Assembly (NCBI RefSeq): GCF_000092225.1
Contig: NC_014158.1
Location: 1,674,001 to 1,738,000 of the forward strand
Source: Tsukamurella paurometabola DSM 20162
GTDB taxonomy: Bacteria; Actinomycetota; Actinomycetes; Mycobacteriales; Mycobacteriaceae
Length of the DNA: 64,000 nucleotides
Direction: 5' to 3'
In this document: one piece after another, positions 7,647 to 17,075 of the stretch
Layout of the letters: the number at the start of each line of letters is the position of its first letter
Position numbering within the stretch: position 1 is the stretch's first letter
Made by a program: the position numbers and the translations under genes
The notes under the pieces: generated by a model
What the model was told of the DNA's origin: nothing
Database searches by the model: none
What the model saw: the letters and a program-made list of their open reading frames with translations, nothing else

Positions 7647-9086
7647 GTGACTACTTCGACCATCGCGATCCTGATCGCCGTCGTCGCCGTTGTGCTGGTG
7701 CTGATCGCACTGGCGACCGGCTACTACCTGAACAAGCGGCGGCAGGTCTCGCTCAAGGACGAGACGGTCGAGCCCAAGAGCCTCGACAAGTCGGGCGGCT
7801 ACAAGGCCGGCGGCGGGTTCAGCTTCAGCGAGGGCACCCACGAGAAGGAGCCCGTCCCCGCGACGTCGAAGGTCGAGCCGAAGCCGAAGGTCGAGGCCGC
7901 GCCGGTCGCCCCCGAAGCCGCGTCGGCGGAGCCGGCGGCACCAGCGGAACCCGAGCCCGAAATCACGCTCGCCGATCTGGCCGAGACCGAGGAGCAGCGG
8001 CTCGCCGAGGAGAAGCAGGCGCAAGAGGACGCGCGGCGCACCTTCGCCGAAGAGATCGCACCCGATATCGCGACCGTCGCCCCGCAGGCACCCACCGAGA
8101 TCGAAGAGCTGGAAAACGAGCGCGCCGAGCACGGCGAGAGGCCGCTCACGCAGCTCGACGAGATCGCCCCCACCGAGGGCCGCCTCGACCGGCTCAAGGG
8201 CAGGCTGGCCCGCTCGCAGTCGACCGTCGGCGCCTCGCTGCTCGGCCTGCTCGGCGCCGGCGATCTGGACGAGGATTCGTGGGAGGAGATCGAGGACACC
8301 CTCCTGATGGCCGATCTCGGCACCCCCACCACCTTGAAGGTGGTCGAGGAACTGCGCGAGCAGGTCGCCACTCACGGCGTCGCGAACGCCGCCGAGGCCC
8401 GCGCCCTGCTGCGCAAGGTCCTCATCGCCGAGGCACACCCCGAGTACGACCGCAGCATCAAGGCGCTGCCGCACGCGGGTGCACCGTCGGTGCTGCTCGT
8501 GGTGGGTGTCAACGGCACCGGCAAGACCACCACGACCGGCAAGCTGGCCCGCGTTCTGGTCGCCGACGGCCGCCGCGTTCTACTCGGTGCCGCCGACACC
8601 TTCCGCGCCGCCGCCGCCGACCAGTTGCAGACCTGGGCCGAGCGGGTCGGTGCCGATGTGGTGCGCGGTAAGGAGGGAGCCGACCCGGCCGCCGTCGCCT
8701 TCGACGCGGTCGCCAAGGGCACCGAAGAGGGCGTCGACGTGGTGCTCATCGACACCGCGGGCCGCCTGCATACCAAGACCGGCCTGATGGACGAACTCGA
8801 CAAGGTCAAGCGCGTCGTCGAGAAGAAGGCCAAGGTCGATGAGGTACTGCTCGTGCTCGACGCCACCATCGGCCAGAACGGCCTCTCCCAGGCCAAGGTG
8901 TTCGCCGAGGTCGTCGACATCACCGGCGTCGTGCTCACCAAGCTCGACGGCACCGCCAAGGGCGGCATCGTCTATGCGGTACAGCACGAGCTGGGCGTGC
9001 CGGTCAAACTCGTCGGCCTGGGGGAGGGCGCCGATGACCTCGCCCCGTTCGAACCGGGCGCCTTCGTCGACGCGCTGCTCGGCTGA
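7647..9086 (+). CDS. ftsY: Signal recognition particle receptor FtsY
   Basis: A 479-residue SRP receptor GTPase, which docks SRP-bound ribosomes at the membrane. It begins at GTG 7647. Unlike many bacterial FtsY proteins it has an N-terminal membrane segment (about residues 5-27), as in other actinobacteria. An Ala/Glu/Pro-rich acidic region follows to about 180, then the NG domain with GVNGTGKTTTTGKLA (about 287-301), DTFRAAAADQL, DTAGRLHTK and TKLDGTAKGG. The partner Ffh is encoded five genes on, at 13438. The ftsY-amt-glnB-glnD-ffh order is the known mycobacterial arrangement. Confidence 0.97.
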   Translation: MTTSTIAILIAVVAVVLVLIALATGYYLNKRRQVSLKDETVEPKSLDKSGGYKAGGGFSFSEGTHEKEPVPATSKVEPKPKVEAAPVAPEAASAEPAAPAEPEPEITLADLAETEEQRLAEEKQAQEDARRTFAEEIAPDIATVAPQAPTEIEELENERAEHGERPLTQLDEIAPTEGRLDRLKGRLARSQSTVGASLLGLLGAGDLDEDSWEEIEDTLLMADLGTPTTLKVVEELREQVATHGVANAAEARALLRKVLIAEAHPEYDRSIKALPHAGAPSVLLVVGVNGTGKTTTTGKLARVLVADGRRVLLGAADTFRAAAADQLQTWAERVGADVVRGKEGADPAAVAFDAVAKGTEEGVDVVLIDTAGRLHTKTGLMDELDKVKRVVEKKAKVDEVLLVLDATIGQNGLSQAKVFAEVVDITGVVLTKLDGTAKGGIVYAVQHELGVPVKLVGLGEGADDLAPFEPGAFVDALLG

Positions 9087-9095
9087 CCTGGAGCG

Positions 9096-9111
9096 GTAAC
9101 ACCGCCGTAAC
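9096..9111 (+). promoter_or_regulatory. GlnR-type box 1 upstream of amt (candidate)
   Basis: GTAAC-ACCGCC-GTAAC fits the actinobacterial GlnR half-site pattern (GTnAC - 6 nt - G(A/T)AAC). It lies 125 bp upstream of the amt GTG. GlnR activates ammonium-uptake genes under nitrogen limitation in this order. Confidence 0.55.
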
Positions 9112-9137
9112 CGTGGGTCCGAAGTTCGCCCGGACCG

Positions 9138-9153
9138 GTTACACGAGAGCAAC
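9138..9153 (+). promoter_or_regulatory. GlnR-type box 2 upstream of amt (candidate)
   Basis: GTTAC-ACGAGA-GCAAC matches the same pattern less well (GCAAC as second half). It starts exactly 42 bp after box 1, about four helical turns, so both boxes would lie on the same DNA face. Confidence 0.5.
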
Positions 9154-9235
9154 ATCAGCGCGACCGGCGGGAAACCCCCGCAGCACAAGCTTTTCTCACC
9201 TGCGCCGCAAGGGCGCTCGCGAGGAGGTTTCACCC

Positions 9236-10564
9236 GTGCTCTTGGCATCCGTCCCCGATGAACTGTTCGGGAAAGTCGATACCGGCACGACCGCGTGGAT
9301 GCTCATGTCCGCCGCGCTCGTGCTGCTCATGACGCCGGCACTGGCGTTCTTCTACGGCGGCCTGTCGCGCCAGAAGTCCGTCCTGAACATGATGATGATG
9401 TCGGTCGGCTCACTCGGCGTGGTCTCCGTGATCTACGTGCTGTGGGGCTACTCGACGTCGTTCTCGGGCGAGGGCAACTACCTGGGCCTCTTCGACAACC
9501 CGTTCACGTACTTCGGCCTGGACCAGCTCACCCAGACCAAGGAGGTCGCGGGGGAGACGCAGTACGTGCTGAGCGCGGCCGGCAGCGGACTTCCGGCCAT
9601 CGTCTTCGCCGGTTTCCAGCTCACCTTCGCGGTGATCACCGTGGCCCTGATCTCCGGTGCGCTGGCCGAGCGCGTGAAGTTCGGCACCTGGCTGCTGTTC
9701 ACCGCGATCTGGACCACCATCGTGTACCTGCCCCTGGCGCACATGGTGTGGGGTGGCGGCCTGCTCTCCGGTAAGGAGGGCGGCATCGCCGCCGCGATGT
9801 TCGGCACCACCGACGGTGCGGCCAACGTGGCGCCCATCGACTTCGCCGGCGGCACCGTGGTGCACATCAATGCCGGTATCGCGGGCCTGATCCTGGCCAT
9901 CGTCGTGGGCAAGCGGCTCGGCTTCGGCAAGCAGTCCTACCGCCCGCACAACATCCCCTTCGTCATGCTGGGCGCCGCCCTGCTGTGGTTCGGCTGGTTC
10001 GGCTTCAACGCCGGCTCCGCGGGCACCGCGAACATGACCGCCGGCCTCGCCTGGGTCAACACCACCGCCGCCACCGCCGCCGCGATGCTCGGCTGGCTCG
10101 CCGTGGAGAAGTTCCGCGACGGCCACGCCACCACCGTCGGTGCCGCGTCCGGTGTGGTCGCCGGTCTCGTCGCCGTGACCCCGGCGTGCGCGAACATCAG
10201 CCCCGTCGGCGCCATCGGCCTGGGCATCGTCGCCGGTGTCGCCGCCGCCTACGGTGTGGGACTGAAGACCAAGTTCGGCTTCGACGATTCGCTCGACGTG
10301 GTCGGCGTCCACCTGGTCGCGGGCCTCATCGGCACCATCTCCCTGGGCTTCATCGCCAAGGACACCGGCCTGTTCTACGGCGGCGACTACAAGCAACTGG
10401 TGGTGCAGGTGGTGATCGCCCTGGTCGCCATGGCGTTCACCGCAGTTCTCACCATCGCCATCGCGTACGCGCTCAAGCCCCTCGGCTGGCGGGTCGACAA
10501 GGAGTCCGAGGCCGACGGCATCGACAACTCCGAGCACGCCGAGACCGCGTACGACCTGGTTTGA
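9236..10564 (+). CDS. amt: Ammonium transporter
   Basis: A 442-residue Amt/MEP/Rh channel with about 11 membrane helices. The GTG at 9236 is chosen over the far-upstream in-frame ATG because of a good AGGAGG at 9222-9227 and because the protein then starts just before the extracytoplasmic N-terminus (LLASVPDELFGKVDTGTTAWML). Family hallmarks: FYGGLSRQKSVLNMMMMS, FAGGTVVHINAGIAGL with the pore histidine region (about 203-218) and GFNAGSAGTAN. It imports ammonium and is normally plugged by the PII protein, which is encoded immediately downstream. Two GlnR-like boxes precede it. Confidence 0.95.
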   Translation: MLLASVPDELFGKVDTGTTAWMLMSAALVLLMTPALAFFYGGLSRQKSVLNMMMMSVGSLGVVSVIYVLWGYSTSFSGEGNYLGLFDNPFTYFGLDQLTQTKEVAGETQYVLSAAGSGLPAIVFAGFQLTFAVITVALISGALAERVKFGTWLLFTAIWTTIVYLPLAHMVWGGGLLSGKEGGIAAAMFGTTDGAANVAPIDFAGGTVVHINAGIAGLILAIVVGKRLGFGKQSYRPHNIPFVMLGAALLWFGWFGFNAGSAGTANMTAGLAWVNTTAATAAAMLGWLAVEKFRDGHATTVGAASGVVAGLVAVTPACANISPVGAIGLGIVAGVAAAYGVGLKTKFGFDDSLDVVGVHLVAGLIGTISLGFIAKDTGLFYGGDYKQLVVQVVIALVAMAFTAVLTIAIAYALKPLGWRVDKESEADGIDNSEHAETAYDLV

Positions 10565-10602
10565 GCGACCGGCACCTAAGCTGACTCCCACCGACTGAGT
10601 AA

Positions 10603-10950
<348 letters not shown>

Positions 10951-10964
10951 GGCGGGGAGCACCG

Positions 10965-13418
10965 GTGGCGGCTCCGCACGAGTCCACGACTCCCGGGCGT
11001 TCCGGCGCGGCGACCGAGCTGGTCGCCGCGCGGAACCGCCTGCTGGACCGGGCATCCGGGCCGCATCGCATCGACCCGCACACCCTGCGGTCATCGATGG
11101 CCGATCTCGCCGAGGTGTGGCTCGCCACCCACGGTGCGGCCGCGGGCATCGGCCCCGACAGTGGCCTCGCGCTGGTCGCGGTCGGGGGCCTCGGCCGCCG
11201 GGAGCTGCTGCCGTACAGCGATTTCGACCTGATCCTCCTGCATGACGACGGTGTCGCGCCGGAACGCGTCACCGAAGCGGCCGAGAGCATCTGGTACCCG
11301 CTGTGGGACGCCCATATCAAGCTCGACCACAGCGTCCGTACCGTGCCGCAGGCGGTCCAGGTGGCCGCATCCGACCTGTCCGCGGCGCTGGGGCTGCTCG
11401 ACGCCCGGCACATCGTGGGCGACGAGGAGATCACCAACCTGCTGATCAGCGGAGTCCGTAGGCAGTGGCGCGCGGACATCCGCTCCCGCCTCGACGATCT
11501 GATCGCCCAGGCCGGCGACCGGTGGCGTCGCTCCGGTGAGATCGCTCACCGGGCCGAACCGGACCTCAAGAGCGGTCGCGGCGGCATGCGCGATGTGCAA
11601 CTACTGCAGGCGCTCTCGTTGGCGCAGCTCACCGACGGGATCCCGACACCGTCGGGCTCGGGCGTGGGGCGGTCGGGCAACGACCTCGCCCACGCTTACG
11701 AACGTCTCCTCGACGTACGCACCGAACTGCATCGCATCTCCGGCCGCGCCCGCGATCAGCTGCGCGCGCAGGACGCCGACGAGATCGCCGCCGCCCTCCG
11801 TCTCGGCGACCGATTCGACTTGGCCCGGATCATCAGCGATAGCGGACGCACCGTCGCTTTCGCCGTCGACACCGGACTGCGCACCGCCTCGAACGCGCTG
11901 CCCCGCCGCGGTGTGTCCCGGCTGCGCCGCACGCCCGTCCGGCGGCCGCTCGCCGACGGCGTGGTGGCGCACGCCGGGGAGGTCGCACTCGCCCGCGACG
12001 CCCGACCTGAACGCGATCAGGGGCTCACCGTGCGCGTCGCGGCCGCTGCGGCGGCGTCGGGACTGCCCATCTCCGCGTCCACCCTGCACCGTCTCGCCGA
12101 TGTAGCGCCGGCGCCGAGAAGCCCGTGGCCCGCCGAGACCGTCGCCGACTTCCTCGCCCTGCTGGGGGCCGGCCGCAACGCCGTCCCGGTGATCGAGGCG
12201 CTCGACCGCACCGGCCTGTGGGGACGTCTGCTGCCCGAATGGGGCGCGGTCCGCGACCTGCCGCCCCGCGACGCCGTGCACACCTGGACCGTGGACCGAC
12301 ATCTCATGGAGGCGGCGGCGTACGCGGCGAACCTCGCCACTCGCGTCGCGCGCCCCGACCTGCTGGTGCTCGGCGCCCTCCTGCACGACCTGGGCAAGGG
12401 GCGCGGCGGCGATCACAGCGTGATCGGTGCGGAGATCGCTGTCGCGATCGCGGCCCGGATGGGACTCAGCGCCACCGACACCGCCACCCTCGAGGCGATG
12501 GTGCGCCACCACCTCCTGCTTCCGGCCACCTCCACGCGGCGTGATCTCGACGATCCGGACACTCTGGAATTCGTCGCGGACCGGATCGGTCGCGACCCGG
12601 TTCTACTGGAACTACTGCACGCGCTCGCCGAGGCCGATTCGCTGGCCACCGGTCCGGGCGTGTGGGGTGATTGGAAGTCGGGACTCATCGGCGAGCTGGT
12701 GCGCCGCACCGGACGCGTGCTCGACGGCCATCCGCCGCCCGAGCCCGAGCCCGTGGACCCCGAGATCGTCGCGCTCGCCGCCGACGGCGGAACCCATGTG
12801 CGGATCGACCCGGCGCCGAAGCTGGGACCGCACACCTACACCGCCACCGTCGTCAGCCCCGACCGGCGCGGTGTGCTCGCGCGGACCGCGGCCGTGCTCA
12901 CCCTGGCCGGGCTCCGGGTACAGAGCGCCATCGTCAACGTCGCCGGAGAGAGCGCTGTGGACAGCTTCGTGGTGGTCCCCGTGTTCGGCGATCCACCCGA
13001 TCCGGCCGTCGTGCGCCAGCGCCTGCTGGCCGCCCTCGACGGCACCGATGTCATCGCCGAGCTGCGCGAGCGCGACGCTGCGGCGCCGGTCCAGGGCGAC
13101 GAGGCGGCGCCGCCGTTGCGGGTCGCCGCGCCCCCGCAATTGCGCTGGTTCGACGGCACCGCGGGCACCGCGGTCCTGGAGGTCCGCGCGGGAGACACGC
13201 CCGGTCTGCTGGCCCGGATCGCAGCCGCCCTCGACCAGGCCGGGCTCGACGTGCGCTGGGCCCGCGCCGCGACCCTCGGCGCCACCGTCGACGACGTCTT
13301 CTGTCTCGATGCGAACGGCGACGAGACGGCGTTCCGGGCCCGTGCGGAGGCCGCCGTCGCCGCCGTTCTCCCCGAGGCCGCACCGCCCGCCCCACCGGAG
13401 GACACGCAACGTCCCTAG
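10965..13418 (+). CDS. glnD: PII (de)modifying nucleotidyltransferase GlnD
   Basis: An 817-residue bifunctional enzyme that attaches and removes a nucleotide on PII. The GTG start at 10965 follows GGGGAG. Domains in order: nucleotidyltransferase with GGLGRRELLPYSDFDLILLHD (about 74-94, catalytic SDFD); a helical linker; an HD phosphohydrolase domain around HDLGKGRGGDHS (about 473-485); and two C-terminal ACT domains (about 624-690 and 735-800), each beginning with a 'V.....GLLARIAAAL'-like pattern. The ACT domains sense glutamine. Length and order are normal for the family. Confidence 0.95.
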   Translation: MAAPHESTTPGRSGAATELVAARNRLLDRASGPHRIDPHTLRSSMADLAEVWLATHGAAAGIGPDSGLALVAVGGLGRRELLPYSDFDLILLHDDGVAPERVTEAAESIWYPLWDAHIKLDHSVRTVPQAVQVAASDLSAALGLLDARHIVGDEEITNLLISGVRRQWRADIRSRLDDLIAQAGDRWRRSGEIAHRAEPDLKSGRGGMRDVQLLQALSLAQLTDGIPTPSGSGVGRSGNDLAHAYERLLDVRTELHRISGRARDQLRAQDADEIAAALRLGDRFDLARIISDSGRTVAFAVDTGLRTASNALPRRGVSRLRRTPVRRPLADGVVAHAGEVALARDARPERDQGLTVRVAAAAAASGLPISASTLHRLADVAPAPRSPWPAETVADFLALLGAGRNAVPVIEALDRTGLWGRLLPEWGAVRDLPPRDAVHTWTVDRHLMEAAAYAANLATRVARPDLLVLGALLHDLGKGRGGDHSVIGAEIAVAIAARMGLSATDTATLEAMVRHHLLLPATSTRRDLDDPDTLEFVADRIGRDPVLLELLHALAEADSLATGPGVWGDWKSGLIGELVRRTGRVLDGHPPPEPEPVDPEIVALAADGGTHVRIDPAPKLGPHTYTATVVSPDRRGVLARTAAVLTLAGLRVQSAIVNVAGESAVDSFVVVPVFGDPPDPAVVRQRLLAALDGTDVIAELRERDAAAPVQGDEAAPPLRVAAPPQLRWFDGTAGTAVLEVRAGDTPGLLARIAAALDQAGLDVRWARAATLGATVDDVFCLDANGDETAFRARAEAAVAAVLPEAAPPAPPEDTQRP

Positions 13419-13437
13419 CCTCCGATAAGCTGGAGCA

Positions 13438-15006
13438 ATGTTCGAATCCCTCTCCGATCGGCTCGGCGGCGCACTCTCGGGACTGCGCGGCAAGGGCCGG
13501 CTCACCGACGCGGACATCGATGCCACCGCGCGGGAGATCCGGCTCGCCCTGCTCGAGGCCGATGTCGCGCTGCCCGTGGTGCGCGCCTTCGTCTCCCGCA
13601 TCAAGGAGCGCGCCAAGGGCGCGGAGGTCTCCGCCGCGCTGAACCCGGCACAGCAGATCGTCAAGATCGTCAACGAGGAACTCGTCGGCATCCTCGGCGG
13701 CGAGACCCGGCGGATCAACCTCGCCAAGACCCCGCCCACCGTGATCATGCTGGCGGGCCTGCAGGGCGCCGGTAAGACCACCCTGGCGGGCAAGCTGGCC
13801 CACCACCTCAAGAAGCAGGGCCACACGCCCATGCTGGTGGCCTGCGACCTGCAGCGGCCCGGCGCCGTCGATCAGCTCAAGATCGTCGGTGAGCGCGCCG
13901 GCGTACCCACCTACGCCCCGCACCCCGGCACGTCCGTCGGCGGCGAGGGCACGCTCGGCGTCAGCGCGGCCGACCCGGTCGAGGTGGCGCGTGGCGGTAT
14001 CGAGGAGGCCAAGGCCAAACAGCACGATGTGGTGATCGTCGACACCGCCGGCCGGCTCGGTATCGACGAGGAGCTGATGGGCCAGGCCCGCGCCATCCGC
14101 GACGCCGTCGACCCCGACGAGGTGCTGTTCGTCCTCGACGCCATGATCGGCCAGGACGCCGTCACGACGGCGCAGGCCTTCGCCGAGGGCGTCGACTTCA
14201 CCGGTGTGGTGCTCACCAAGCTCGACGGCGACGCCCGCGGCGGTGCCGCGCTCTCGGTGCGTGAGATCACCGGCAAGCCGATCCTGTTCGCCTCCACCGG
14301 CGAGAAGCTCGACGATTTCGACGTCTTCCACCCCGACCGGATGAGCTCGCGGATCCTCGGCATGGGTGATGTGCTCACCCTGATCGAGCAAGCCGAGCAG
14401 GTCATGGACCAGCAGAAGGCGGAGGAGGCCGCGGCCAAGATCACCTCCGGCGAGCTGACGCTGGAGGACTTCCTCGATCAGATGCTGATGATCCGGAAGA
14501 TGGGGCCCATCGGGAACCTGCTGGGCATGCTGCCCGGCGCCGGACAGATGAAGGACGCACTCGCGGCCGTCGACGACAGCCAGCTCGATCGCATCCAGGC
14601 GATCATCCGCGGTATGACCCCGGCCGAGCGTGCCGATCCGAAGATCATCAATGCCTCGCGCCGGCTGCGCATCGCGAAGGGCTCGGGTGTCGCCGTATCG
14701 GATGTGAACCAGCTGGTGGATCGGTTCTTCGAGGCCCGCAAGATGATGTCGCAGATGGCCGGTTTCGGCGCTCCGAAGCGGATCCCGAAGCGGAAGCAGA
14801 AGGGCAAGAAGGGCAAGAAGGGCTCGGGACGCGGTCCCACCCAGCCGAAGATGCGCGGCGGTTTCCCCGGGATGCCCGCGGGCATGCCGGGTATGCCCGC
14901 CGGAATGGACCTGTCGAGCATGCCCAAGGGTCTCGATCAACTGCCCCCGGGACTCGAAGGCATCGATATGGCCGCTCTGGAGGAGCAACTGCGCAAGAAG
15001 CGGTGA
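13438..15006 (+). CDS. ffh: Signal recognition particle protein Ffh
   Basis: A 522-residue SRP54 GTPase. The N domain (1-90) is followed by the G domain with GLQGAGKTTLAGKLA (about 105-119), CDLQRPGAVDQL, DTAGRLGIDEEL and TKLDGDARGG. The methionine-rich M domain (about 320-430, 'DFLDQMLMIRKMGPIGNLLGMLPG') binds signal peptides and 4.5S RNA. A basic stretch (KRKQKGKKGKKGSGRG) and a Met/Pro/Gly-rich tail (GMPAGMPGMPAGM) extend the C-terminus, as in other actinobacteria. I did not find the 4.5S RNA gene here. Confidence 0.97.
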   Translation: MFESLSDRLGGALSGLRGKGRLTDADIDATAREIRLALLEADVALPVVRAFVSRIKERAKGAEVSAALNPAQQIVKIVNEELVGILGGETRRINLAKTPPTVIMLAGLQGAGKTTLAGKLAHHLKKQGHTPMLVACDLQRPGAVDQLKIVGERAGVPTYAPHPGTSVGGEGTLGVSAADPVEVARGGIEEAKAKQHDVVIVDTAGRLGIDEELMGQARAIRDAVDPDEVLFVLDAMIGQDAVTTAQAFAEGVDFTGVVLTKLDGDARGGAALSVREITGKPILFASTGEKLDDFDVFHPDRMSSRILGMGDVLTLIEQAEQVMDQQKAEEAAAKITSGELTLEDFLDQMLMIRKMGPIGNLLGMLPGAGQMKDALAAVDDSQLDRIQAIIRGMTPAERADPKIINASRRLRIAKGSGVAVSDVNQLVDRFFEARKMMSQMAGFGAPKRIPKRKQKGKKGKKGSGRGPTQPKMRGGFPGMPAGMPGMPAGMDLSSMPKGLDQLPPGLEGIDMAALEEQLRKKR

Positions 15007-15029
15007 ACCGCTGAGCTAATGTGCCGGGA

Positions 15030-16106
15030 ATGAGCAGTGTGCACTTCTCGGGATTCACCCTCCCCGGTGGGGAGCGCGACGAGTTCTGGGTGACCGGCGG
15101 TGCCATCACCCGCGACCGAGCACCCGCCGATGCCCGATTGACCGGCTGGGCCGTGCCGGGGTACGTGGATGCCCACTGCCACGTGGGCATCGTCGCCGAC
15201 GGCGAACCCGATCTGGTACAGGGCCGGGCACTCGCCCTCGACGACGTCCGAGTGGGTGTCACCGTGATCCGCGAGCCCGGCTCCGACCTCGACACCAGCC
15301 CGTTGGACGGGCAGCCCGGGCTGCCGCGATTCGTCCGGATGGGCCGGCACATCGCCCTGGTCAAGCGGTATACGCGTGGCCTTGGAGAGCAGCTCGACGA
15401 TCCGTCGCAGTTGGTGGACGCGGTGCGCCGGCGGACCGCCGAGGGGCATCCGTGGATCAAACTGGTGGGCGACTGGATCGACCGGTCGGCCGGTGACCTC
15501 GCCCCGCTGTGGCCGGACGACGTGCTCGCCGAAGCCGTCCGGGTGGCCCACGACGCCGGCGCGCGGATCACCGCCCACGTCTTCGGCGAGGATGCGCTGC
15601 CCGGTCTGCTGGCCGCCGGGGTCGATGCGATCGAACACGGCTCCGGGCTGACCGAGCAGACGATCGCAGTCATGGTGGAGAAGGGGATCGCCCTGGTGCC
15701 CACCATGATCCAGATCGAGAACTTCCCCTCGATCGCCGCGCCAGCACAGGAGAAGTTCCCGGTCTACCACCGGCACATGATCGCACTCTTCGAGCGCCGC
15801 GAAGAGACCTTCCGCGCGGCCTGGGAGGCGGGCGTGGCGATGTATGCGGGCACCGACGCCGGCGGCTTCAACGTGCACGGCGCCCTGCCGCGGGAGATCG
15901 CTGCCTTGGCGGCGGTGATGCCGCCGGAGGAGGCGATCGCCGCGGCATCGTGGCGATCGCGGCAGTGGTTGGGCTTCGCCGGGATCGAGGAGGGCGCACC
16001 CGCCGATCTCGTCGTGTACGCCGAAGACCCGCGGCCCGCACTGGCCGCCGGTGCGCTGCCCGCCCCGTCGGCCGTGCTGGTGCGAGGTGATCTGGTCCCG
16101 CTGTAA
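15030..16106 (+). CDS. Amidohydrolase family protein
   Basis: A 358-residue metal-dependent hydrolase (imidazolonepropionase/prolidase-like branch). The metal-binding DAHCHVG motif is near residue 47, a lysine-containing 'HPWIKLVGDW' strand follows, then histidines in ITAHVFGEDALPGLLAAGVDAIEHGSG, and the final metal ligand in YAGTDAGGFNVHG. A short C-terminal beta domain ends in 'GAPADLVVYAEDPR', characteristic of the composite barrel. The substrate is unknown. ATG 15030 is used; an in-frame GTG at 15021 is equally possible. It directly follows ffh (23 bp), perhaps by read-through. Confidence 0.85.
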   Translation: MSSVHFSGFTLPGGERDEFWVTGGAITRDRAPADARLTGWAVPGYVDAHCHVGIVADGEPDLVQGRALALDDVRVGVTVIREPGSDLDTSPLDGQPGLPRFVRMGRHIALVKRYTRGLGEQLDDPSQLVDAVRRRTAEGHPWIKLVGDWIDRSAGDLAPLWPDDVLAEAVRVAHDAGARITAHVFGEDALPGLLAAGVDAIEHGSGLTEQTIAVMVEKGIALVPTMIQIENFPSIAAPAQEKFPVYHRHMIALFERREETFRAAWEAGVAMYAGTDAGGFNVHGALPREIAALAAVMPPEEAIAAASWRSRQWLGFAGIEEGAPADLVVYAEDPRPALAAGALPAPSAVLVRGDLVPL

Positions 16107-16109
16107 CGC

Positions 16110-16137
16110 TTGACCAAATACCCCTAGGGGGTATGGT
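16110..16137 (+). promoter_or_regulatory. Copper-type promoter with CsoR/RicR-like operator
   Basis: The dyad ATACCCCTAGGGGGTAT (16118-16134) lies between a -35-like TTGACC (16110-16115) and a -10-like TATGGT (16132-16137) with a 16-bp spacer. C-tract/G-tract dyads of this form in the promoter spacer are bound by CsoR/RicR repressors and opened by Cu(I). It is placed 40 bp before the metal-binding-type lipoprotein gene. Confidence 0.7.
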
Positions 16138-16175
16138 GGGCGGTGTCGAGAACCTCTCCATCGAAGGCGGACATC

Positions 16176-17060
16176 ATGCGCACCTCCCGGACCCTCCTCG
16201 CCGCCGCAGTCGCCGTCGCGGTGGCCACCACCGTTGTGGCCTGCAGCAACACCGGCGACGACGGCTCCGGCGGCCATGCCGGCCACGGAGCGGCCCCGTC
16301 GGCCTCGTCGGCCTCGTCGCCGGCCGGTGAGCACGCCGGTATGCCGGGGATGGGCGATGACAGCCTCTCCGCCACCCGCAACGGCTACACCCTCACTGCG
16401 AAGGACCCCGGCCAGACCGGCGGCATCGCCTTCACCATCACCGGGCCCGACGGCAAGCCCGTCACCGACGTGGTGGACGAGCAGACCGAACCGATGCACC
16501 TGTACCTCGTGCGCAGCGACCTGACCGGATTCCAGCACGTGCACCCGAAGGCCGCCGCCGACGGTTCGTGGACCGCGCCGATCGCAGCACCCCTGCCCGG
16601 TGACTACCGCGTGTACACCCAAGTGATCCCGAAGGCGGCCGAGAAGGACGGCGCGATCATCCTGTCGACACCCGTTTCCGTCGCGGGCCTCGGCAAGGAC
16701 GCCACAGCGCCGCTCCCGCCCGCCGCGGCTTCGGCCACTGCGGGCGAGTTCGGTGTGACGGTGGCCGGAACACCGAAGGCGGGCACCGAATCCCGGCTCT
16801 CCATCAGCATCTCCCGCGGCGGCGCCCCGGAGACCGCACTGCAGCCCTACCTGCAGAGCTTCGCGCACGTCACCGCGATCCATGAGGGCGATCTCGCACT
16901 CTCGCACCTGCACCCCGTGGGCGGGCCCGCGACCGGAACCGGTGGCCCCACCGTCGAGGTCGACGCCCTGTTCGGTACCCCCGGGAACTACCGGTTGTTC
17001 GTCCAGTTCCAGGTCGACGGGCAGGTGCGCACCGTGCCGATCACGGTCGCGGTGTCCTGA
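16176..17060 (+). CDS. His/Met-rich lipoprotein, putative extracytoplasmic copper-binding protein
   Basis: A 294-residue lipoprotein starting at ATG 16176. The signal peptide ends in VVAC with the lipid cysteine at about residue 23. Immediately after it comes a His/Met/Ser-rich segment (GGHAGHGAAPSASS..., EHAGMPGMGDD) suited to soft-metal binding. Two similar beta-rich domains follow, each carrying a conserved histidine patch: 'MHLYLVRSDLTGFQHVHP' (about 108-125) and 'DLALSHLHPVGG' (about 238-250). The upstream CsoR/RicR-like operator supports copper-induced expression and a role in copper binding or resistance at the cell surface. Mycobacterial RicR regulons also contain a lipoprotein (LpqS), but orthology is not claimed. 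Confidence 0.75.
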   Translation: MRTSRTLLAAAVAVAVATTVVACSNTGDDGSGGHAGHGAAPSASSASSPAGEHAGMPGMGDDSLSATRNGYTLTAKDPGQTGGIAFTITGPDGKPVTDVVDEQTEPMHLYLVRSDLTGFQHVHPKAAADGSWTAPIAAPLPGDYRVYTQVIPKAAEKDGAIILSTPVSVAGLGKDATAPLPPAAASATAGEFGVTVAGTPKAGTESRLSISISRGGAPETALQPYLQSFAHVTAIHEGDLALSHLHPVGGPATGTGGPTVEVDALFGTPGNYRLFVQFQVDGQVRTVPITVAVS

Positions 17061-17075
17061 TCGCGGGACGGCGCC

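Noticed and set aside
14937-16913. 658-residue minus-strand frame opposite ffh's end, the amidohydrolase and the lipoprotein
   Set aside because: Spans three genuine genes and their operator on the other strand; no credible start or domain.
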